A stretch of DNA of 64,000 nt from positions 372,001 to 436,000 of the forward strand of contig OZ245780.1 in assembly GCA_965227905.1 (NCBI GenBank). Reading direction: 5' to 3'. Positions 36,479 to 45,634 of this stretch are shown here, one piece after another; the stretch's first letter is position 1, and each line of letters opens with the position of its first letter. The translations under genes and the position numbers were made by a program. The notes below the pieces were generated by a model, which saw nothing but the letters and a program-made list of their open reading frames with translations, searched no databases and had not been told where the DNA came from. The stretch is from CBDDHT01 sp965227905. Its GTDB lineage: Bacteria > Pseudomonadota > Alphaproteobacteria > Rhizobiales > Methyloligellaceae.

Positions 36479-37576
36479 ATGGGAAATGAAATCTTAGGTG
36501 AACACTCACGACCCGCCCGTCAGAAGATTAGTCACATACTTGTAATGGGCGCAGGAACAGGTCGCGCAAACAACTTGATCAATAGCTTGAAGGCGGGTCA
36601 GCGCGAAGTAAGCATTCATGGTTGCCACCATGACCCATTCATGTTGGCAAAATCAACGGCAGACGAAGCCAGTATCGTGCCTGAATCATCGAGCGAAATG
36701 TTTGCCGATACAATCAGAAATCTCGTGCATGCCGAAGAGATCGATCTGATCATACCAAGTAGCGAGCCCGAGACACTCGCCGTTGCTCGCGCTCGAGAAA
36801 TGCTGGGTGGCGTCGTCTATCTTCCGCCAACGCCGCTCATCGAGACTTGCCAGGACAAGTACGAACTGACCAAAGCCATGAGCGATGCGGGTATTCCGGT
36901 ACCGGCGACTTTTGCCCTCTCAACCCTGGATGATGTCCCACTGGCTTTCGAGGCATTGGGTAATCCAGCTATGGCCTGGTGCCGGACCCGCACGGGGGCC
37001 GGATCACGTGCCGCTACGAAAGTGAATTCGGTCGAACAGGCAGTCAATTGGATCCGCTATTGGAACGACATGCGAGGGACAGACACGGAGGAGTTTACCC
37101 TTTCGGAATTTCTTCCAGGGCGTGACTTTAATGTGCAGGCACATTTGCATGAAGGGCAGACGATTTTGATCAAGATGTGTGAGCGCCTGACATATCTCGA
37201 CGGCGGAAATCGCCCAAGCGGCACCTCATCGACCCCGGCCGTTGCCAAGACGATCCGAGACGAGCAAACACTGGATATGTGCGAGGCGGCACTGGCCGCA
37301 TTAGATCCGCATGTTTCCGGTATATTCAGCATCGATATTAAACAGGACTCCGACGGAATTTCGAACATCACTGAGATAAATGCAGGTCGTTTTGCAATGA
37401 TCACGAATTTCTACGATTTTACGGGGACACATAATATGGCCGAGACTTACGTCTCTTTCGCGCTTGGCGAAGCCCCATCAATATCTGAAGCGCGTGATTT
37501 TGCGCCAGATTATTACCTAATCCGCGATCACGACACACTTCCATCCATCCTTTCGATCGATGAGGTACCGCTATAG
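36479..37576 (+). CDS. ATP-grasp ligase, CarB-like, substrate unknown
   Basis: About 365 aa. An N-terminal pre-ATP-grasp domain has HILVMGAGTGRANNLINSLKA. The ATP-grasp core follows: ETCQDKYELTKAMSDAGIPVPATF, GAGSRAATKVNSVEQAVNWI (glycine-rich lid), EEFTLSEFLPGRDFNVQAH, and FSIDIKQDSDGISNITEINAGRF with the metal-binding E-x-N. ATP-grasp enzymes join a carboxylate to an amine or thiol through an acyl phosphate. I started at MGNEILGEH (36479); an in-frame ATG exists at 36401. Two tiny genes follow on the same strand. Confidence 0.8.
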   Translation: MGNEILGEHSRPARQKISHILVMGAGTGRANNLINSLKAGQREVSIHGCHHDPFMLAKSTADEASIVPESSSEMFADTIRNLVHAEEIDLIIPSSEPETLAVARAREMLGGVVYLPPTPLIETCQDKYELTKAMSDAGIPVPATFALSTLDDVPLAFEALGNPAMAWCRTRTGAGSRAATKVNSVEQAVNWIRYWNDMRGTDTEEFTLSEFLPGRDFNVQAHLHEGQTILIKMCERLTYLDGGNRPSGTSSTPAVAKTIRDEQTLDMCEAALAALDPHVSGIFSIDIKQDSDGISNITEINAGRFAMITNFYDFTGTHNMAETYVSFALGEAPSISEARDFAPDYYLIRDHDTLPSILSIDEVPL

Positions 37577-37688
37577 ACCATGATCGGTGGCGAGTGCATC
37601 CATGCTGTGAACGATGCTTGCAATTGGTATCGATTTGAGGAAAACTGCGATTTATCTTCCATTCACCAAAGCTAGGGGAGTTTACACA

Positions 37689-37841
37689 ATGACAAGTGGT
37701 GTTGCAGGCACAGGTCCTACTTACACGGGTACTCTGAAGATTACAGCCGATAATGCAGACCAGCTCAGTGCTGTGAAGCAGGCTTTGGAAAGTGCGGTTA
37801 AAGACAAAGACTCCGTGACGTTGGAGTTGAAGAAGAAATAG
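37689..37841 (+). CDS. 50-aa mini-protein behind the ATP-grasp gene
   Basis: Preceded by an AGGGGAG ribosome-binding site 8 nt before the ATG, so translation is likely. Predicted beta-alpha-beta: YTGTLKITA, then DNADQLSAVKQALESAV, then SVTLELKKK. The sequence resembles the core of the 71-aa protein at 38002 (Y[TS]xTLK...helix...EL). Family not recognised. It could be a substrate or partner of the ATP-grasp enzyme, but nothing in the sequence proves that. Confidence 0.6.
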   Translation: MTSGVAGTGPTYTGTLKITADNADQLSAVKQALESAVKDKDSVTLELKKK

Positions 37842-38001
37842 AATTCTTCACAGTTTTCTCTATTCGTGCGTTTATTGCGTCCGATAAAATCAGAATAGAC
37901 CATGTTTGCGGTGCGGCATTTGGCCTTTGAAGCGCGAGCATGGTCTTTTTTTGTGCGATACTTCAAGTTGTAAATGAATGTTGTTGCAGGGGAATTGACG
38001 C

Positions 38002-38217
38002 ATGCCGCAATCATCATCTCGCGATAAGAATACGACGGACGGGCATGAGAGCGACCAAGACTACAGCATCACACTGAAAGGGTGCGCATCACGTGCGGAA
38101 TGGGAACTTATTCAGCTGGCTGTAAGAAAGGTTGCACGTGAGCATGGTGTTGCTGTTGAGGCATTCGAATTAGCGCCGGCCGACGAGGACAACGACACCG
38201 GGTCGGCAGCGACCTAA
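38002..38217 (+). CDS. 71-aa mini-protein, related to the 50-aa one
   Basis: Polar N-terminal tail (SSSRDKNTTDGHESDQ), then a beta-alpha-beta core: YSITLKGCAS, RAEWELIQLAVRKVAREHG, VAVEAFELA, then an acidic tail. The core aligns with the neighbouring 50-aa protein. Its stop codon overlaps the stop of the convergent cyclase gene by 4 bp. Unknown function. Confidence 0.55.
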   Translation: MPQSSSRDKNTTDGHESDQDYSITLKGCASRAEWELIQLAVRKVAREHGVAVEAFELAPADEDNDTGSAAT

Positions 38218-41200
38218 AGCAAGTCCTCCAATGATCGTAGACCATCGGATGCGATCCCGATGCGATTGAAAAGAAGATTGGCCTGTTGGCGCGCTTTCTC
38301 AGCGTCGAGGTGTCGTTGTTGCTTGCTTCGAAGCTCGGCAAGCGTCTCATGGCATTCAGCGAACAGGGGCATAAGCGACAAATCGTTTGCGACTTCTATC
38401 GCTTGACTCAGATATTCGTCAGCCTTGTTCAGGTCATGGTTGGTGGACTTTGCATAGATTTGACTTAAGAGATGGAGGCTCGACGCTTTGAGCCCGTTGG
38501 CGTTGTGAATCGATGACAGTCGGAGTGCCTTTTTCGCATTGAGCAGCGCGGCATCGAATTCGCCGATGATCATCTGCACCCTGGCAAGACGCTGAAATAA
38601 GAGAGGCTCATCTACGCTATGTCCGGTTTCAGTAGTTAGGCGAATTGCATCCTCCAGTGAACCGAGCGCCGAATCGTGTTTTCCGGCGATAGCGCGCAAA
38701 AGACCGACAGAAGACAAAAGGCGAGGAAGCCAATTCCGAAAGTGCCAACGCTGGCTCACCTCGAGTCCTCTTTCAAAGTGAATAAGTGCTTCCCCCAACG
38801 CATGTCGCGTCAGATGCACATGGCCCGAACCCCATCTCGATAGAACGATGCTGAGAGGGTGGTTGGACCGATCGGCGAGCATGACCGCATGATCGGCGCA
38901 CTGCATTGCACGTTCAAAATCTCCGAGTTCTGCAAAGCAATGGCTTAGCCAGGTTCGGCAGATAACGGCTGGTAGTGCTGCGATATCATGGCGATCAAGC
39001 TCGCGATCTGATCCAAGGCGTTCCAGTCCATTTGTGAGCAACTCAATTGCCTTACGATGATCGGCTCGTTCGTAGTGGGCCTGAGCAATGCGATAGGACA
39101 TCTCGATCATGAGAATCTGATCTTCGACGGATTCGGCAATAGCCATGGCCCGATGGCCATGAGCGATCGCGCGATCCTGGTCGCCGGTTACATAGAAAAA
39201 ATTGCAAAGATAGGCCTCGAATTTACCCCTACGACTGGAGTCATTGATATGCTCCAACAGTGGTTTTGTCTCATCCAGTAGCTGACCTATTCGTCCGACT
39301 TCGCCTTGATTAAGGAGTGCCTGGCGCAATATCAGCCGAACATCGAACTCCAGATTGAAGAGCTCTTCATTTCGCGGCAATTTGTCGAAGATCCCCAAGG
39401 CACACTCCAAGTGGCTCACCGCCTCTTCATTTGCCGATCTGTCATAGGATTTCTTGCCTGCAAGGAAGGCGTATCTGGCAGCGTTCTCCCACTCTTCTCC
39501 CTGCAACGCATGGTAAGCCAAGTCTTCGACATGCTCAGATAGATTGTCTGTATAAAGCTCTTCGATCGCCTGCATTATGCAGGTATGGATTGCTTGGCGG
39601 CGCGACTTCGGCAAAGTGTTGTAAGCGACCTGATAGGTCAGGGCATGTTTAAACGAAGATTCACACCGGGGGTATGTCTCCGCCTGATAGAGAAACTCCG
39701 CGTCCTGTAGCTCTGCCAAGCCGGTTTGCAGTCGGTCTTCCGATATATCCAGCGCTTTTTCGAGGACCGCATAAGGCAGGTTTTTCCCAATTACGGATGC
39801 GTATTGGAGCAAGAGTTTGTTGTTGGGGTGCAGCCGGTCAATACGCGCTGCTAGTGTGCTTTGAACAGAGACAGGGACCTCGATTTCGGTAACGGGCCGG
39901 GAGAGTTCCAGGTCGCCGGGCGATCCAGTTAGGACCGCAAGTTCCTTCAGTGTTTGAACCGTCTCTTCCAAGAAGAACGGGTTGCCTAGTGTTACGTCGA
40001 TCAGCTTTTCTTTGAGGGGCGTAAGGGCCTGATCGCAGCCGAGCATTCCGTTCAACAGTTCTTCTGCGCTGTCTTCTGGCAGAGGACCGATGTGCAAATG
40101 CATGACATTGGATCGATCTCGCCAGCGGCAGTCATATTCGGGGCGATGATTGACCAGAAGCAGGATTGGATTGTCAGCTGTTGCGTCCACGATGGCGTCT
40201 AGTACAGCCTCTGTCTTGGTATCGGTCCAGTGAAGATCTTCAAATACCAGGCAGAGCGGTTGAATGTTCGCCTCCCGCAGCATGACCCGAGTGACGGCCT
40301 CGATTGTTCTTTGCCGTTTCACCAGAGGGTCCAGCGCGAGCCATTCCTGATCGACATCGTCCAGACCCAATAGGTCGAAGATTGCCGATCTATAGGACAG
40401 GAGATCCTCGTCCAGAGTCATCAATTTGCCGTTGACCCGTTCCTTGATACGCCGATCGTCAAAATTGGGTTGGAGCTTGAAATATTGCCGGATCAAGTGA
40501 ATCAGTGGGCGGTATGATGTTGCTTTTCCATACGAAACTGAACTCGCCTCGAGCACCAGTGCGTCTGCCATCGGCGGCGAATGGGTGAACTCCCAAAAGA
40601 GCCGGGACTTGCCAACACCAGGCTCACCAAAGACCGTGACGACGCGCCCCTTGGCGTTTGCAGCGTCCGACCAGGCGGCAGCGAGCGCTCCCATTTCGTG
40701 TTGTCGGCCAACGAACCGGGTCAATCCGCGGGCAGCCTTGCCGTGAAAGCGTGTTGTTAGGGTTCGGGCGCCCTTCAGCTGAAACACCTCTATCGGTTCA
40801 TCGATTCCCTTGACCGGAATACGCCCGCCGCTTTCGACATCGACAAACCCTTCGACCAACGCCATGGTTGCAGAAGTGATCTGCGCAGTACCGGGTGGCG
40901 TCATGCTTTCCATGCGTGAGGCAACGGCAATCATTGGTCCGATGGCATCGATCTCCATCAGCAGGTCGTCATGAATCCCTTTGACCAGAAGTTCGCCGGA
41001 GTTGATGCCGATCCGAACTTGAATGAATTCTCCAGACTCTTCTCGGATTCTGGCATTGAGCTCCGCAATGGCCACCAGAATATCGAGCGCCGCATAGCAC
41101 CCCCTCAGTGCGTGGTCTTCATGGGCCAGCGGAACACCAAAAATACCTTGTATCCCGTCGCCGCGTGGGCGGGCATATCCCTCGTAGTGAAAGACAGCCT

Positions 41201-41585
41201 TTCGCATTACCTCAATGGCAGGCGAAAGACGAATGTCTGCTTCATCTGCATCTTTGCCATAAGTCAACCGAGTTGAATCAACGATATCCGCGAAGAGCAC
41301 TGTCGCCTGTTTGCGTTCGCCTTCCAGTGCGCCTCTGGCATGAAGAACCCGCTCGGAAGGGAAGAATGATAAGGGGTCTGTTGGCCAACCATTAGCCAGA
41401 CCGTTACCCGCCAATTTCGCCGCAGCGACCAGAAATCGGCGCCGATGGCCGATCGAGAATCCAAGATCTTTAAGGTCATGCTCAGTCAGGTGGGGGAGGA
41501 TATCGAAATCGATATCGTTGTCCGCCAATGTCTGGACATGCTCCTCGAGATCCAGTGCCTCAAGCCACTGAAAAAGCTTATCCAT
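38214..41585 (-). CDS. SAM - class III cyclase - AAA ATPase - TPR signalling protein
   Basis: 1,123 aa. An N-terminal SAM domain (WLEALDLEEHVQTLADNDIDFDIL.. to about residue 60). Then a class III adenylyl/guanylyl cyclase domain: ATVLFADIVDSTRLT carries the first metal aspartates and PRGDGIQGIFGVP the second. A STAND/AAA ATPase follows with P-loop FGEPGVGKSRLFWEF and Walker B LCLVFEDLHWTD. The remainder (about residues 600-1100) is TPR-like helical repeats. It probably makes cAMP under the control of a protein or stress signal. Two CRP-type regulators close by are plausible effectors. Confidence 0.9.
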   Translation of the reverse strand: MDKLFQWLEALDLEEHVQTLADNDIDFDILPHLTEHDLKDLGFSIGHRRRFLVAAAKLAGNGLANGWPTDPLSFFPSERVLHARGALEGERKQATVLFADIVDSTRLTYGKDADEADIRLSPAIEVMRKAVFHYEGYARPRGDGIQGIFGVPLAHEDHALRGCYAALDILVAIAELNARIREESGEFIQVRIGINSGELLVKGIHDDLLMEIDAIGPMIAVASRMESMTPPGTAQITSATMALVEGFVDVESGGRIPVKGIDEPIEVFQLKGARTLTTRFHGKAARGLTRFVGRQHEMGALAAAWSDAANAKGRVVTVFGEPGVGKSRLFWEFTHSPPMADALVLEASSVSYGKATSYRPLIHLIRQYFKLQPNFDDRRIKERVNGKLMTLDEDLLSYRSAIFDLLGLDDVDQEWLALDPLVKRQRTIEAVTRVMLREANIQPLCLVFEDLHWTDTKTEAVLDAIVDATADNPILLLVNHRPEYDCRWRDRSNVMHLHIGPLPEDSAEELLNGMLGCDQALTPLKEKLIDVTLGNPFFLEETVQTLKELAVLTGSPGDLELSRPVTEIEVPVSVQSTLAARIDRLHPNNKLLLQYASVIGKNLPYAVLEKALDISEDRLQTGLAELQDAEFLYQAETYPRCESSFKHALTYQVAYNTLPKSRRQAIHTCIMQAIEELYTDNLSEHVEDLAYHALQGEEWENAARYAFLAGKKSYDRSANEEAVSHLECALGIFDKLPRNEELFNLEFDVRLILRQALLNQGEVGRIGQLLDETKPLLEHINDSSRRGKFEAYLCNFFYVTGDQDRAIAHGHRAMAIAESVEDQILMIEMSYRIAQAHYERADHRKAIELLTNGLERLGSDRELDRHDIAALPAVICRTWLSHCFAELGDFERAMQCADHAVMLADRSNHPLSIVLSRWGSGHVHLTRHALGEALIHFERGLEVSQRWHFRNWLPRLLSSVGLLRAIAGKHDSALGSLEDAIRLTTETGHSVDEPLLFQRLARVQMIIGEFDAALLNAKKALRLSSIHNANGLKASSLHLLSQIYAKSTNHDLNKADEYLSQAIEVANDLSLMPLFAECHETLAELRSKQQRHLDAEKARQQANLLFNRIGIASDGLRSLEDLL

Positions 41586-41851
41586 GTTGGCACTCCGAAG
41601 GTAGGCGAGTATGGAGCCGATGAGGGGTTTGCACCACCATTCTTTTCGAGCTGGTGGGCGTAATACGGCGTTCGGTCGTCATATCAGTAATCGGCATCAT
41701 TGACGATCTGAATGTCAACTAGTTGACTGACGCTACATGGCCAACACCGGACCATAAAACGACAAAAAAATGGGGCGCGGCGTCTCAATTATAGCAGATA
41801 AGCGATCTGGAGGCTGGCCGCAGACCCCACAAGGGAGGAGGCGAATAGGCC
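41586..41851. promoter_or_regulatory. Promoter region of the nitroreductase-like/GcvT operon, with a 14-bp palindrome
   Basis: This gap holds no gene. GTCAACTAGTTGAC (41714-41727), a perfect palindrome, sits about 125 bp before the first start codon. It is a candidate operator, perhaps for the CRP/FNR-type regulator encoded in the same operon (44644-45447). A strong GGGAGGAGG ribosome-binding site precedes 41852. Confidence 0.45.
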
Positions 41852-42106
41852 ATGCTGATTCGCTCGATGGCTGGTGACTTCGAGATCACCATTGAACGGT
41901 TCGAGACCGAACAAGGCAAACTCGTAATGATAGGGAGGATGGGCGTCTGGGATGCCCGGACCTATATTACCCCGCGTGAGTTGATTGTGATCTTCGGAAA
42001 GCTACTGCGTCCGCGCATGCTGCCCTGGATACTCGGCCTACCCTTCCTTTTCTTCACCAAAGCAGCCAACGAACCCGTGAAGCAGGAGGAACCATCGAAT
42101 GAGTGA
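41852..42106 (+). CDS. 84-aa protein with C-terminal membrane helix, unknown
   Basis: A soluble beta-rich N-terminal half (MAGDFEITIERFETEQGKLVMIGRMGVWDART) is followed by one hydrophobic helix (RMLPWILGLPFLFFT) near the end. There is a strong ribosome-binding site. Its last 8 bases overlap the start of the nitroreductase-like gene, implying coupled translation and a shared task. I do not recognise the family. Confidence 0.72.
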   Translation: MLIRSMAGDFEITIERFETEQGKLVMIGRMGVWDARTYITPRELIVIFGKLLRPRMLPWILGLPFLFFTKAANEPVKQEEPSNE

Positions 42107-43436
42107 CGGCAGCGACAATTATGGCATGAAGCCCGAAGTCGAAGCGGCATGGAACTTCCCGCTGTTCGAAGCCCTCACAGGCCGGCGTTCGCGTCGTTTC
42201 GGATTCGGTATGGAACTGAGCCATGGGCCATTCGTCTACAAATCCGACAAAGAGCCCTTTCCTCTATCCGAGGAAGAAACGGCGATGCTGGTCGCTGCGG
42301 CGACGGGTGTCACAGGTGCGATCCTGTGCGAGGGAGACACGCAAGGTGGCATGGTGAAGTCTGTCGGACGGACGCACCCCAGCGCCGTCGGCGCACACCG
42401 CACCCAGCTCTTCTTCACGAATGACGACGGCTTGTACCTCTATCAGGGCACCAAGCATAAGATGTCGAAGATGCGGGAGTACGAAACGCAAGAAGACCGG
42501 GACAAGATCAAAGGATTTTATGATGAGTACACGGTGAAGCTCGGTGAGGGTCGTTTCGACCTGCCGCGCGCAGAGCCAGGTCTCTATGCCCATAACCATT
42601 GGGTGACCAACAAACCGGGTTCAACTCTGTTCATGCCCGTGACCGATATCAGCCAAGATCTCATCCGCCTGATGGTCAATATGGTCGATACAGCCGGTGC
42701 GGCACGTTACACCAAGGGTGGCGGCTACTACATTTGCGACGACCGCCGCGGTATGCGGCCTGCGGGCTGCGAGAAATGGGCGGATAAAGGGCTTCTCGAC
42801 AAATCCAAGATTCTTCCGCTCAGCCGCCTTGAGAAAATCATCGTCTCCTGGCTTTGCGCAGAGGGCGCGATGATGGGTCAGCTCATGATGTTGGCCATGC
42901 AAGCCATGGGTCTTGGCGGCTGGATGCATGGCGGATTTACGCCTCATGTGGTGATGGGAGGGACGCCGATCTGCAAGGGACTCGGATTCCGCCATGTGAC
43001 GCCGAAAGATGACCCATTGCCAAATCCGGTCGGTCTCGACGGCTATTTTGAATCGTTCTGCCCGCCCTACTACAAAGACATGGATGCGGCCGTCGAAGCA
43101 GCTGTCGCGGGAATGGACGAAAATCTCGATGCATGGGAACAGAAAGGTATGGTGCTGCCGCATACGGTTACGAACGAAGAGTTTGAAAAGGCGGTACCCG
43201 GACTGAGTGAAGAAGGCATCGAATGTACCAAGGATATCTGCCGTTACATGTTCGAAGAGTACGGCAAGTTTCCGGCACACAATGATACGATGCATCTGCT
43301 CTACTTCATTCAGGTGCACCACCTGGATACGGACTTCTATGATAAGTACTTCAAAGAAGGAGCCTATCTCGATACGCACAAGAACCACTTCGATATGTGG
43401 CATAAGGGAACCAATATTCCACGTCGCGACGTCTGA
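42099..43436 (+). CDS. Nitroreductase-fold protein of unknown substrate
   Basis: 445 aa, much longer than ordinary nitroreductases (about 200). The N-terminus has NFPLFEALTGRRSRRFGFGMEL and PLSEEETAMLVAAATG, the opening of the FMN-binding nitroreductase fold. MGQLMMLAMQAMGLGGWMHGGF at about residues 263-284 matches the second FMN helix. Between and after these are long insertions with many His/Tyr/Cys residues. It could be an FMN oxidoreductase or an O2-dependent relative of BluB. It is coupled to the small membrane protein upstream and followed by a GcvT-like gene. No metal cluster motif was seen. Confidence 0.65.
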   Translation: MSDGSDNYGMKPEVEAAWNFPLFEALTGRRSRRFGFGMELSHGPFVYKSDKEPFPLSEEETAMLVAAATGVTGAILCEGDTQGGMVKSVGRTHPSAVGAHRTQLFFTNDDGLYLYQGTKHKMSKMREYETQEDRDKIKGFYDEYTVKLGEGRFDLPRAEPGLYAHNHWVTNKPGSTLFMPVTDISQDLIRLMVNMVDTAGAARYTKGGGYYICDDRRGMRPAGCEKWADKGLLDKSKILPLSRLEKIIVSWLCAEGAMMGQLMMLAMQAMGLGGWMHGGFTPHVVMGGTPICKGLGFRHVTPKDDPLPNPVGLDGYFESFCPPYYKDMDAAVEAAVAGMDENLDAWEQKGMVLPHTVTNEEFEKAVPGLSEEGIECTKDICRYMFEEYGKFPAHNDTMHLLYFIQVHHLDTDFYDKYFKEGAYLDTHKNHFDMWHKGTNIPRRDV

Positions 43437-43446
43437 TATCGCTCAA

Positions 43447-43475
43447 GCGTCTCGGAGCAGACGGCTCCGAGACGC
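43447..43475. other. Intercistronic stem-loop
   Basis: A perfect 12-bp stem, GCGTCTCGGAGC (43447-43458) with GCTCCGAGACGC (43464-43475), and a 5-nt loop. There is no T-run, so it is more likely an mRNA-processing or stability element than a terminator. It separates the nitroreductase-like and gcvT-like genes. Confidence 0.7.
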
Positions 43476-43506
43476 AACGACACATTTCAATGAACAGAGG
43501 TTTTGA

Positions 43507-44631
43507 ATGAGCAAGATGCTAAAGCGCTCGCCGCACTATGGTTCGCATGTCGCGCATGGTGCCAAGGGGTTTATGGATTTCGCCGGCTGGGAAATGCCTG
43601 AGCATTTCTCAACGCTCGAACAGGAATCTCAGGCATGCCGTGATCGTGCTGTTGTGTTCGATGGCCATCAGATGGGTGAGATCTATGTAGAGGGCCGCGA
43701 AGCCAATACGGCACTTCAGAGCGTTTGCGCCGCAGATATCAAACCAGACTCCGGCCGATGCTATTACACGGCCTTGCTCAATCAGGACGGTGGCATTGTG
43801 GACGATCTAGTCGTTCTTTGCCTCGCACCCGACAAATATTTGCTGACCGCAGCAGCGTTCAATGTCCATAAGACGCCTGGCTGGTTGTCGTCTCACATTG
43901 GCGACAAAGATCTGTCGATCAATGATCAGACAAACGGCACGACAATCATCGAAATCCAAGGCCCCAAGTCACGCGATATTCTGCAACCGATCACAGACGC
44001 CGATATTTCGAATGAGGCTCTGCCCTACTTCCGCTGCGTCCAAACAAAGATTGCAGGTATCGATTGCATTCTGGCGCGCCTCGGCGTGACGGGCGAGCTT
44101 GGCTACGAGATCATCTACGACCCGGGATATTCATGGGCCATGTATGACGCTCTTGTCGAAGCAGGCAAACAGCATGGGATGGAACTGTGCGGCAACAAGA
44201 CTGTCGGTATTTTCAGACTGGAAAAAGTCTATCATATCTACACGCGCGAAATCGACGAGACCACGAACCCGCTTGAGGCGGGCCTCGACAGTTTTGTCCG
44301 ACTGGAAAAAGGCGAATTTGTCGGGCGCGATGCCCTGCTCCGTATCAGGGATGAGGGAATCGTTCGCAAACTGGTCGGGTATGAGGTCGAAGGACCGCCC
44401 GTTGTGGTGACGCCGGGAACACCGATTGAAATCGACGGCCACGAGATCGGTCACGCGACATTTGCGGCCCATAGCCCGACGCTCGGAAAAGTCATTGGTC
44501 TGGGGTATGTGCCGGTCGCGCAGTCCGGAATTGGCACGGCTTTGACAATCGTAGCACCAACGGGCCCTCTTTCTGCTAAGATCGTCGAAACACCGTTTTT
44601 CGATAAAGAAGGTTCGCGTATTCGCGTTTGA
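43507..44631 (+). CDS. GcvT-family THF-dependent aminomethyl/methyl transferase
   Basis: 374 aa, one-domain GcvT fold. PHYGSHVAHGAKGFMDFAGWEMPEHF opens it. The folate-pocket motif GGIVDDLVV (Asp99-Asp100) is intact. ARLGVTGELGYEII, ETTNPLEAGLDSFV and the C-terminal VIGLGYV barrel follow. No glycine-cleavage gcvH or gcvP is near, so it is probably a demethylase or formaldehyde/THF transferase like DmdA or dimethylglycine-related GcvT domains, not a glycine-cleavage T-protein. Context suggests it handles the C1 product of methanesulfonate or a related methylated compound (inference). Confidence 0.85.
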   Translation: MSKMLKRSPHYGSHVAHGAKGFMDFAGWEMPEHFSTLEQESQACRDRAVVFDGHQMGEIYVEGREANTALQSVCAADIKPDSGRCYYTALLNQDGGIVDDLVVLCLAPDKYLLTAAAFNVHKTPGWLSSHIGDKDLSINDQTNGTTIIEIQGPKSRDILQPITDADISNEALPYFRCVQTKIAGIDCILARLGVTGELGYEIIYDPGYSWAMYDALVEAGKQHGMELCGNKTVGIFRLEKVYHIYTREIDETTNPLEAGLDSFVRLEKGEFVGRDALLRIRDEGIVRKLVGYEVEGPPVVVTPGTPIEIDGHEIGHATFAAHSPTLGKVIGLGYVPVAQSGIGTALTIVAPTGPLSAKIVETPFFDKEGSRIRV

Positions 44632-44643
44632 TTGGAGGAGCCC

Positions 44644-45447
44644 ATGGCGGCGGCTGCTGCTGGCAGAACAAATGGACGAGACCCAAGTCTCGCCGATTTG
44701 CTCGAACTGGGTTCGCCGAATCTCCGCCAGCCCAATATCCTCGGCGCGCTATCGCCGGAGGAACGGCAGCGCGTCTTCGAATATGTGCGGCGGCAGAATC
44801 TGTCACCCAAGGAAATGCTGTTCAGGCAGGGCGATCGTCACGAAGGGATATGCATCATTGAATCCGGCCTCTTCCGGACATTCTATTCCTCTCCGTCAGG
44901 TCGCGAAATTACACTGGCCTATTGGCAGCCCGGCAATTTCGTCGGAGGCCCCGACGTCTTCGGCAACTCAATCCACATGTGGTCGGGAATGGCGGTTCGT
45001 CAGACCGAGCTGATTGCAATAAAAGGACGGGATCTACGCAAGCTGATGGGCGAAATCCCACAATTGGGCATCGGAATTGCGGAAGCCCTCGTTTACAAAG
45101 GGCAGTGTTTCTCATCCCTGGTCCAGATGCTTGGTACGCGATCGGTCTCGGAACGCTTAGCGCAACTTCTGCTGATCCTTATCGATGCGCATGGGGAATC
45201 CGACAAATCCGGCGGTATTGCCGTCACCAGGCAGTTCACCCATGAAGATCTCGCAAACATGGTTGGCGCGTCGCGCCAATGGGTGACGACAACGCTGGAT
45301 CGGCTGCAGGATCAAGGCATCATTCGAATCAGAAAACGTCAGGTTGTTGTCATGCGGCCGGACCTGTTGCTGGGTCATTCGACCGCGGACGGTGTGCGGC
45401 AGGCTGGCTTTGGCCCTGCGGCGCGGCGATCGAGTCTCAACGCGTAA
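44644..45447 (+). CDS. CRP/FNR-family transcriptional regulator
   Basis: About 267 aa. cNMP-like domain (NILGALSPEERQRVFEYVRRQNLSPKEMLFRQGD.. SGREITLAYWQPGNFVGGPDVFG). The cAMP-binding arginine cassette is absent and there are no FNR cysteines at the N-terminus. The winged helix is QFTHEDLANMVGASRQWVTTTLDRLQDQGIIRIRKRQ. The ATG at 44644 has GGAGGAG directly before it. It follows the GcvT-like gene by 12 bp and probably regulates this operon; the effector is unknown. Confidence 0.85.
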   Translation: MAAAAAGRTNGRDPSLADLLELGSPNLRQPNILGALSPEERQRVFEYVRRQNLSPKEMLFRQGDRHEGICIIESGLFRTFYSSPSGREITLAYWQPGNFVGGPDVFGNSIHMWSGMAVRQTELIAIKGRDLRKLMGEIPQLGIGIAEALVYKGQCFSSLVQMLGTRSVSERLAQLLLILIDAHGESDKSGGIAVTRQFTHEDLANMVGASRQWVTTTLDRLQDQGIIRIRKRQVVVMRPDLLLGHSTADGVRQAGFGPAARRSSLNA

Positions 45448-45634
45448 CGCGATTTGCCCGAGCCCGATAAACCTGAAATAAGGAAATAAGTGATAGATCC
45501 GTAACAGTCAGACAATCGACCTGGATCGGACACCCGCCTTGGCCATCCCTGTGCCGGGTAGCCAAAGACCCTGAAGACCATACTGCAAACCAGACCCCTC
45601 GCAGCCAGTCGTTGCAGGCCGAAAGGGCCCATCC

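Noticed and set aside
42621..43403. 260-codon minus-strand frame opposite the nitroreductase-like gene
   Set aside because: No recognisable domain; plus-strand frame has ribosome-binding site, coupling and family motifs.
43507..44631. Glycine-cleavage T-protein
   Set aside because: No gcvH or gcvP nearby, and the neighbours are sulfur/C1 genes.
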